A stretch of 37,777 nucleotides of DNA, from positions 1 to 37,777 of the forward strand of contig UQFC01000015.1 in the NCBI GenBank assembly GCA_900540335.1. Direction: 5' to 3'. The notes beneath the pieces were generated by a model. It made no database searches. It worked only from the letters and a program-made list of their open reading frames with translations, and was not told where the DNA came from. Numbering within the stretch: position 1 is the first letter of the stretch; each line of letters starts with the position of its first letter. Shown one piece after another: positions 31,839 through 37,777 of the stretch. Position numbers and translations under genes: made by a program. This DNA is from an uncultured Clostridium sp. Its GTDB lineage: Bacteria > Bacillota > Clostridia > Lachnospirales > Lachnospiraceae.

Positions 31839-31938
31839 GTCGTTCTCCTTCCTATTCCCTTTCGGCATGCTGACCGGTGTATTTTCTTTGCTGTCCCCGG
31901 TCTTCCTTATCCGGCTTTTTCCTTTTCCTCACACAGCC

Positions 31939-34900
31939 CTACTCATCCAACTGATCCTCAATCAAATTAACAGATACCAGGGTGGATACTCCCTTTTCCT
32001 GCATGGTAATTCCGTAAAGCCGATCCGAAGCCACCATGGTTCCTCTCCGGTGGGTGATAACAATAAACTGCGTGTGTTTTGTCAGTTTATGAAGATATCC
32101 GGCGTACCGGTCCACATTCGAGTCATCCAGGGCCGCCTCAATCTCATCCAGAAGACAAAACGGGGACGGCTTCAGATTCTGAATGGCAAAGAGCAGAGAA
32201 ATCGCTGTCAGAGCCTTTTCTCCTCCGGAAAGCTGCATCATATTCTGCAGCTTTTTGCCCGGCGGCTGGGCTATAATCTGGATTCCCGCTTCCAGAATAT
32301 CTTCATCCTCCTGTAAATCCAGGGTTCCATGGCCTCCTCCGAACAGTTCCCGGAATACCCGGTCAAATTCCTGGCGGATTTCCCGGAATTTCTCCTGGAA
32401 CTGACGGCGCATTCCCGTATCCAGCTCCTCGATAATCTGCAGCAGAGCCGCCTCCGCCTGAACCAGATCCTCATGCTGATTTTTCATAAACTCATACCGC
32501 TCAGAAATCTCGCGATAATCCTCAATGGCATTCACATTTACATTGCCCAGCGCACGAATGGATGTTTTTAACTGCTCAATGCCCTTTTTGACATCAGCCA
32601 GAACCGTAAGATCCGGATTTTTCAAGGGAAGCGCCGTACTGTAAGTCAGCTCATACTCATTCCACATATAATTGATCTGGTTTTCCTGCTTTTCCTCCAG
32701 CTTTTCCTTCTGCCCCTGAAGCCGGTACAGCTCCTTGTCCAGCTGTCCTGTTCTTTCAGACAGCTCTTCTCTTCGGCTGAAAAATGCTTTCTGGCGACTG
32801 GCCTTTTCTTCTTTTAAGGAGCTGCGGCTTTCCACATTTTTTTCCAGCTGTTCCTTTTCTTCCTCTGCGTGAACGATTTCTTCTTTTAAACGTTCGATCT
32901 CCTTCTGTCTTGCAGATACCGCCTCTCCGGAGGCAGAGCTTCCGGCTTCCAGTTCTTCCTTCTCCTCCCTGAGCTTCTTCAGCTCTGTCTCGACACGGCG
33001 GATATTCTCCTTTACAAAATCGACCTTTTGTTTCAGGGCCGCAGCCTCCAGACGGATTTCCTCCAGCCCCTTTGCAGCCTCTTCCCTGTTTTTCCGATCC
33101 TCGTCCATCCAGACCGCCATCTGCTCAATCTGGCTGTTTGTTTCCTCGTTCTGTGAGGTCAGCTGTGCAGCAGCCTCCTCCAGCTTTTTCTTTGTTTCCT
33201 CAATTTCCCGCAGCTGAGTCTCCAGCTGACGGTTTTCCAGATTCAGATCCTGATAGGATTCCCGGATTTCTTCTTTTTTATCCTCCAGCCGGCTGACGTT
33301 CATCTGATGGGTATTCTGTACCAGAGAAACCTGATGGCGCCGGTTCTTCAAATCCTCCAGCTCCTCCTGCTTCTCTGTCATCAGTCCCTCATTGAGCTTT
33401 CGCTCTTTTTCAATACTGTCTGCTGCAGCCATTGCCTGCCGGCAGGCTTCCTCCAGCTCTTCAATCTCCCTTTTTCTTCCCAGAAGATTGCTGGAGTTTT
33501 TAAATGCACCGCCGGTCATGGAACCGCCTGCACTTAAAAGTTCTCCTTCCAGTGTAACAATCCGCAGCGTATATTTATACTTTTTTGCCAGAGCAATGGC
33601 ATGGTCAATGGTATCAGCCACCACAACTCTGCCCAACAGGTATTTTGCAAGAACCTGGTATTCCGGTTTTACATGAACCAGCTCACTGGCCAGTCCGATA
33701 ACCCCCGGCTCCTTCAGCGCCTCCGGTCTGGAAAAACCGCTTCCGCCTCCGATACTGGTCAGCGGAAGAAAGGTAACTCTGCCGTAACGGTTTTTCTTCA
33801 GATATTCAATCAGCTGTTTGGCCGTCTGCTCGGAATCTGTTACCACATTCTGAATGCTTCCGCCCAGAGCCGTCTCAATCGCTGTCTCATATTCCTTCTC
33901 TGTTGTCACAAGATCAGCCACAACACCGCGGATTCCGCGAACCCGATCCCGGACCTCCATCACCCGCCGGATGCTGTTTCCGTAGCCCTCATACCGTTCT
34001 GCCAGATTCCGCAGAGATTCCAGCCTTGTGGAAGCGGTGTGGTATTCATGCTGACGGTCATTTAAATTCTTGTTCAGACGCCGCACTTCCTGTTCATAGA
34101 AAGCCAGCTGCTCCTCACATTCTGTCTGGGCGGCTGCCAGAGCTTCCTGCTCCTCCCGGGCCTTTTCCAGTTTTTTCAAGGCTTCCTGAAGCTGCTCATC
34201 CTGAACAGACTCGTCACTTTTGAACTTGAGAATTTTCTGGGCAACCTCGGAACGCCGCACCTGAACCTGCTCCAGCATAGTCTCATACCGCTGCTGCTTT
34301 GCAGTGAGAGACGCTTTTTCATTCAGCCCGGCAATAATACTGCTTTTTGCCTCCTCCAGCTTCTGATCCAGAAGCATCAGCTGCTCATCCCTGTGCATCA
34401 GTCCGGCTTCCGCTTCCTCCTGACGTTTCCGGCTTGTCTCCTCCTCTGAAGCAATTCCGGCGTGTTCCTCCCGGTACAGGGCAATCTGGCTGTTTTTTTC
34501 TTCCGTATCCCGGGCAATCGCCTGAATCCGGGAGCGGATATGCTCCGCATGCATCCGTTCGCTGTTGATCTGTTCCAGGATAACATTAATCTGTCCTTCC
34601 AGGCTTCCTTTGCGCATCTCCGCCTGGTTTAATTTCCCTCTTTCCTCAAGAATCTCCGCATCCAGTCCGGCGATTTCCTGCTCCAGCTGCTGGTATTCAT
34701 TTTTTAATGTATCTGACTGAGCCATGGTTTCCTTCAGATCCCCGGAAACAATCGCCTCTTTTTTCTCCAGCTCTCCCAATTGGCTGCGAAGGACTTCGGA
34801 CTCCATGAGAAACAAATTTACGTCATAAGTCTTCAGTTCCTCTTTCAGACTTAAATATTTTCTTGCCGTCTCCGACTGGCGGGCAAGAGGTCCTACCTGT

Positions 34901-35499
34901 TTTTCCAGTTCTGTAAGAATATCCGTCACACGGACCAGATTCTGTTTTTCATCCTCCAGCTTTTTCTGGGCAATCGCCTTTCGCCGTTTGAATTTTACAA
35001 TTCCGGCCGCCTCGTCAAACAGCTCCCGCCGCTCCTCCGGCTTACCGCTTAAAATCTTGTCAATCTGGCCCTGTCCGATAATGGAATAGCCTTCTTTTCC
35101 GATTCCGGTATCATAGAACAGCTCATTAATATCCTTCAGCCTGCAGGCACTGCCGTTAATCCGGTATTCACTTTCGCCGGAGCGGTAAAGACGCCGGGAA
35201 ACCGTAACCTCATCATAGTCAATAGAAAGCTGATGATCGGAATTATCCAGGGTAATGGCTACATAGGCAAAGCCCTGTGGTTTTCGCATTTCCGTACCGG
35301 CAAAAATAACATCCTGCATGGAGCCGCCCCTCAGCTGCTTTACCCTCTGCTCTCCCAGCACCCACCGGACAGCATCAGCAACATTGCTTTTTCCGCTTCC
35401 GTTTGGTCCTACAATTCCTGTAATTCCATTGTGAAACTCAAAAAGAATCTTGTTTGCAAAGGACTTAAACCCCTGTATTTCAATACTTTTTAGATACAT
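31939..35499 (-). CDS. smc: chromosome segregation protein SMC
   Basis: SMC is the ATPase of the condensin complex that compacts and segregates chromosomes. The 1186-aa product has Walker A GPNGSGKSN (31-39), two long coiled coils around residues 170-500 and 670-1020, the globular hinge (about 515-650, IRGVVADLVTTEKEYETAIE), and a C-terminal head with signature LSGGEKALTAI and Walker B CLLDEIEAALDD. Length is typical. The start at 35499 overlaps the end of rnc by ten bases and follows GAGG closely, so translation is probably coupled. ScpA and ScpB are not in the window. Confidence 0.97.
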   Translation of the reverse strand: MYLKSIEIQGFKSFANKILFEFHNGITGIVGPNGSGKSNVADAVRWVLGEQRVKQLRGGSMQDVIFAGTEMRKPQGFAYVAITLDNSDHQLSIDYDEVTVSRRLYRSGESEYRINGSACRLKDINELFYDTGIGKEGYSIIGQGQIDKILSGKPEERRELFDEAAGIVKFKRRKAIAQKKLEDEKQNLVRVTDILTELEKQVGPLARQSETARKYLSLKEELKTYDVNLFLMESEVLRSQLGELEKKEAIVSGDLKETMAQSDTLKNEYQQLEQEIAGLDAEILEERGKLNQAEMRKGSLEGQINVILEQINSERMHAEHIRSRIQAIARDTEEKNSQIALYREEHAGIASEEETSRKRQEEAEAGLMHRDEQLMLLDQKLEEAKSSIIAGLNEKASLTAKQQRYETMLEQVQVRRSEVAQKILKFKSDESVQDEQLQEALKKLEKAREEQEALAAAQTECEEQLAFYEQEVRRLNKNLNDRQHEYHTASTRLESLRNLAERYEGYGNSIRRVMEVRDRVRGIRGVVADLVTTEKEYETAIETALGGSIQNVVTDSEQTAKQLIEYLKKNRYGRVTFLPLTSIGGGSGFSRPEALKEPGVIGLASELVHVKPEYQVLAKYLLGRVVVADTIDHAIALAKKYKYTLRIVTLEGELLSAGGSMTGGAFKNSSNLLGRKREIEELEEACRQAMAAADSIEKERKLNEGLMTEKQEELEDLKNRRHQVSLVQNTHQMNVSRLEDKKEEIRESYQDLNLENRQLETQLREIEETKKKLEEAAAQLTSQNEETNSQIEQMAVWMDEDRKNREEAAKGLEEIRLEAAALKQKVDFVKENIRRVETELKKLREEKEELEAGSSASGEAVSARQKEIERLKEEIVHAEEEKEQLEKNVESRSSLKEEKASRQKAFFSRREELSERTGQLDKELYRLQGQKEKLEEKQENQINYMWNEYELTYSTALPLKNPDLTVLADVKKGIEQLKTSIRALGNVNVNAIEDYREISERYEFMKNQHEDLVQAEAALLQIIEELDTGMRRQFQEKFREIRQEFDRVFRELFGGGHGTLDLQEDEDILEAGIQIIAQPPGKKLQNMMQLSGGEKALTAISLLFAIQNLKPSPFCLLDEIEAALDDSNVDRYAGYLHKLTKHTQFIVITHRRGTMVASDRLYGITMQEKGVSTLVSVNLIEDQLDE

Positions 35500-36197
35500 A
35501 CCTCTTCCCTCAGCTTCAGAATTCCCCGGTAGGCAGCAACAGCCTCTGCAGACTTTTTCGTCCGGCCGCTGCCCCGTCCGATTTCCTTTGTGCCGAGAAG
35601 CGCACGAACCTCAAAGGTCTTATTGTGATCCGGCCCTTCCTCCTTTAAAATCTCATACTCCAGAGGTTCCTCGTAGGAAGCCTGCACGATTTCCTGCAGG
35701 ATAGTCTTGCTATCATAAAAGAGCTGTTTGTGCTCAATATCATTTAAAATAAAACGGTGAATAAACTCTTTTGCACTAGCAAAACCACCATCCAGATAGA
35801 TTGCGCCGATCAGCGCCTCCATGGCATCAGAAACAACAGAATTCCGTTCTCTTCCTCCGGTTGCCTCTTCTCCTTTTCCCAAAAGCAGATAAGAGCCCAG
35901 ATGAATATCAGCAGCACAGTAAGCCAGCGTCGGCTCGCACACAATGCTTGCACGGATTTTCGTCAGTTCTCCCTCCGGCTTGTCCGGATACTTGTGGTAT
36001 AAAAAATCGCTGGATACCAGCTCCAGCACAGCATCTCCCAGAAACTCCAGTCTTTCGTTGCACTGTTTTTTTGCCATTCTGTGTTCATTGGCATAAGAGC
36101 TGTGAGTCAGTGCACGGCAAAACAGTTCTTTATCCCGGAATTCATAACCGGTAATTTCCTGCAGTTCATTTAAATCACGATTCATAATTTCCTGCAT
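35490..36197 (-). CDS. rnc: ribonuclease III
   Basis: RNase III cuts double-stranded RNA in rRNA and mRNA processing. The 235-aa protein has the catalytic signature NERLEFLGDAVLELV (about 47-61), the second acidic site in SDAMEALIGAIYLDGG, and a C-terminal dsRNA-binding domain (about 160-230; GPDHNKTFEVRALLG, GSGRTKKSAEAVAA). The start is a choice: ATG at 36197 is very close to AAGGAG, and ATG at 36185 (MNRDLNE) is 13 bases away. I keep 36197. It follows a terminator after acpP, so it likely has its own weak promoter. Confidence 0.95.
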   Translation of the reverse strand: MQEIMNRDLNELQEITGYEFRDKELFCRALTHSSYANEHRMAKKQCNERLEFLGDAVLELVSSDFLYHKYPDKPEGELTKIRASIVCEPTLAYCAADIHLGSYLLLGKGEEATGGRERNSVVSDAMEALIGAIYLDGGFASAKEFIHRFILNDIEHKQLFYDSKTILQEIVQASYEEPLEYEILKEEGPDHNKTFEVRALLGTKEIGRGSGRTKKSAEAVAAYRGILKLREEVCI

Positions 36198-36269
36198 TCT
36201 CCTTCCTAATAACAGACAGTACGCCGCTTTTTTCCACGCATCTGCCTTTTTTTCTTTTCAGGTATTCAT

Positions 36270-36304
36270 AAAAAGGGGCGCGCAGATATCTGCGTCAGCC
36301 CCTT
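36270..36304 (-). terminator. intrinsic terminator between acpP and rnc
   Basis: On the minus strand AAGGGGC and GCCCCTT enclose the inner palindrome CGCAGATATCTGCG, followed by TTTTT. It sits about 20 bases after acpP and would end or attenuate the plsX-acpP message. Confidence 0.85.
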
Positions 36305-36323
36305 CGCTTTCCCCTGGCAACCT

Positions 36324-36554
36324 TTAGTTCATTGCACTTTTAATCTGCTCTACAGCATCTCCTACTGTAGCGATCTGCTCGGAAGCCTCAGACGGAATCT
36401 CAATGTCAAAAGCCTCCTCGATGCCCATAACAATCTGGGCAATGTCCAGAGAATCTGCTCCCAGATCCTCCACAAAGGAGGTATCCAGAGTAATATCATC
36501 TGTCTCCACATTCATAACCTCTGCAATGATTTCCTGTAACTTTTCAAATTCCAT
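36324..36554 (-). CDS. acpP: acyl carrier protein
   Basis: The central carrier of type II fatty acid synthesis, 76 aa and strongly acidic. The phosphopantetheine site is S35 in LGADSLDI. Helix II after it (DIAQIVMGIEEAFDIEIPSE) is the partner-recognition helix. The start follows AGGAGAGG by five bases. It lies 20 bases after plsX, the usual pairing. Confidence 0.97.
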   Translation of the reverse strand: MEFEKLQEIIAEVMNVETDDITLDTSFVEDLGADSLDIAQIVMGIEEAFDIEIPSEASEQIATVGDAVEQIKSAMN

Positions 36555-36574
36555 AAGTCCCTCTCCTGTCCTTA

Positions 36575-37588
36575 TTATTTTTCCGCCTGTTCTTTGGCAT
36601 CCAGGCTTTCCTTGATTTTTTCATTGATCCCCTGTTCTTTAAAGGTCACACACTGAATAATGGAATTGCAGACCTCACCGGCCTTTGCATTTCCATGGGT
36701 TTTCACCACAAGACCCTTCAGTCCCAGAAGGGGCGCTCCGCCATACTGGGAAGCGTCAAAACGTTTCAGAGTTTCCTTTAAAGCAGGCTTCACAAGCAGC
36801 GCGCCCAGCTTGCTCCTGAAGGAGCTCATCATTCCCTTTTTCACCATGCTGATCAGTGTGGCTCCGGTGCCTTCATACAGCTTTAAAATAACATTTCCGG
36901 TAAAAGCCTCACATACAATCACGTCTGCTCCTCCATGAGGGATCTCTCTGGCCTCAATGCTTCCGGTAAAGTTCAGATCCTCACATGCCTTTAACAAAGG
37001 AAAGGTCTCCTTCACCAGGGCGTTGCCCTTTTCCTCTTCCGCACCGACATTAACGATTCCCACTCTGGGTCTGGTAATACCTATTACATGTTCCATGTAA
37101 ATAGAACCCATCCGTGCAAACTGGACCAGATGAGATGGTCTGGCATCCACATTGGCACCGCTGTCAAGAAGAAGGGATACCCCCTTTTCTGTCGGAATCA
37201 GCGCGCCGAAGGGAGCCCGCTCCACACCCTTGATCCTGCCGACAATCATCTGTCCGCCAACTAAAACCGCTCCGGAATTTCCTGCAGAAACGAAAGCATC
37301 TGCCTCACCCTTTTTTACCAGGTTCATTCCTACAACAATAGAAGAATCCTTTTTGCGGCGAATGGCGTTCACCGGAGGCTCGTCCGTAGCTATGATCTCT
37401 GAGGCAGGGATTATTGTAATCCGGTCCTGGGAGACGCTGTACTTCTCCAGCTCCTTTCTCACCACTTCCTCCTGTCCTGTGAGAAGCACCTGAATATCGC
37501 TTCTTTGGGACACTGCATCCACTGCACCCTTTACAATCTCGCCCGGGGCATTGTCGCCGCCCATGGCGTCCACAGCTATCCTAATCAT
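36575..37588 (-). CDS. plsX: phosphate acyltransferase PlsX
   Basis: PlsX makes acyl-phosphate from acyl-ACP for phospholipid synthesis by PlsY. The 337-aa protein opens MIRIAVDAMGGDNAPGEIVKG, the family signature, and has SAGNSGAVLVGG and a glycine-rich GGADVIVCEAFTGNVILK segment. The ATG at 37588 follows AAGGAG by eight bases. It is first in plsX-acpP and has its own promoter. rpmF, the common upstream neighbour, is not in the 189 bases visible upstream. Confidence 0.97.
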   Translation of the reverse strand: MIRIAVDAMGGDNAPGEIVKGAVDAVSQRSDIQVLLTGQEEVVRKELEKYSVSQDRITIIPASEIIATDEPPVNAIRRKKDSSIVVGMNLVKKGEADAFVSAGNSGAVLVGGQMIVGRIKGVERAPFGALIPTEKGVSLLLDSGANVDARPSHLVQFARMGSIYMEHVIGITRPRVGIVNVGAEEEKGNALVKETFPLLKACEDLNFTGSIEAREIPHGGADVIVCEAFTGNVILKLYEGTGATLISMVKKGMMSSFRSKLGALLVKPALKETLKRFDASQYGGAPLLGLKGLVVKTHGNAKAGEVCNSIIQCVTFKEQGINEKIKESLDAKEQAEK

Positions 37589-37635
37589 TTACGTATCTCC
37601 TTTCCGGTGTCTGCCGGTAACTCTATTCCTTAACT

Positions 37636-37664
37636 AATATACTAAATTATGGTATATAAATCAA
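37636..37664 (-). promoter_or_regulatory. sigma-A promoter of plsX-acpP
   Basis: Minus-strand -35 TTGATT (37659-37664), 17-base spacer, -10 TATATT (37636-37641). An 8-bp dyad CAATATAT/ATATATTG (37662-37683) overlaps the -35 and could be a regulator site. Confidence 0.65.
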
Positions 37665-37727
37665 TATATATTTTCATATATTGATTATAAAAAAAAGAAT
37701 ATAAATATCATGTCGATTCATATTCTA

Positions 37728-37775
37728 TTATTCAAATAATTTATTTTCATCTCCAGAGCAATAGCCACCGCCTAC
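37728..37775 (-). CDS. possible 3' end of a gene running out of the window
   Basis: The last 48 bases read VGGGYCSGDENKLFE and TAA on the minus strand, in an otherwise AT-rich gap. It is only 15 codons, so this is a weak guess and I do not recognise the sequence. Confidence 0.25.
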   Translation of the reverse strand, partial: VGGGYCSGDENKLFE

Positions 37776-37777
37776 TT

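Noticed and set aside
1..37777. CRISPR arrays, tRNA or rRNA genes, insertion sequences, prophage or defence genes
   Set aside because: I looked for regularly spaced repeats, cloverleaf-like segments, transposase or integrase motifs and known defence domains and saw none that I could support by eye.

Overview
The window looks like chromosomal DNA of an anaerobic, low-to-mid GC Firmicute, most likely a gut Lachnospiraceae/Clostridia. The reasons are a CodY regulator, consistently strong AGGAGG ribosome binding sites, gene orders comM-dprA-topA-codY and plsX-acpP-rnc-smc-ftsY, an FtsY without a long acidic N-domain, and clostridial-type lipoproteins. Nearly all genes lie on the minus strand. Only lysR, a lipoprotein gene and a PfkB-type kinase are on the plus strand.

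Layout. (1) 1-1,150: a small accessory-looking patch with an unknown 182-aa protein, an AbrB-like mini-regulator and a repeat-rich upstream region. (2) 1,151-9,155: housekeeping genes tsf, rpsB, codY, topA, dprA and comM, with clear promoters before comM, codY and rpsB and terminators after codY and tsf. (3) 9,156-16,190: a citrate fermentation locus transcribed citD-citE-citF-2HCT transporter, preceded by a second free-standing citF paralogue and a divergent LysR regulator. The citrate lyase maturation genes (citC, citX, citG) are not present in the window. (4) 16,191-20,220: a remnant of an HxlR regulator, a secreted or anchored SH3b/NlpC-P60 cell-wall hydrolase, an auxin-efflux-type carrier with a CodY-box-like site, and a lipoprotein built from three tandem repeats. 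(5) 20,279-22,741: an AbgA-like M20D amidohydrolase and a PfkB kinase transcribed from back-to-back promoters. (6) 22,773-29,558: a polyamine/opine-type ABC importer with a long structured leader, an MtaD/SsnA-type amidohydrolase and a CLC antiporter with a non-standard selectivity motif. (7) 29,591-37,777: ilvA, ftsY, smc, rnc, acpP and plsX.

How it fits together. The cit genes would import citrate (or a related 2-hydroxycarboxylate) and cleave it to acetate and oxaloacetate, with the LysR protein as probable switch. The CLC, amidohydrolase and ABC genes follow ilvA with short gaps and may share its transcript, in addition to the importer's own promoter. The rpsB-tsf and plsX-to-ftsY blocks are core translation, lipid and chromosome genes.

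I saw no tRNA, rRNA, CRISPR array, insertion sequence or phage gene. The most unusual items are the extra CitF with its own regulator, the triplicated lipoprotein, the structured ABC leader, the repeat cluster upstream of the AbrB-like gene, the HxlR remnant and several strong unexplained dyads. All functions are read from sequence by eye, and no database search was possible.
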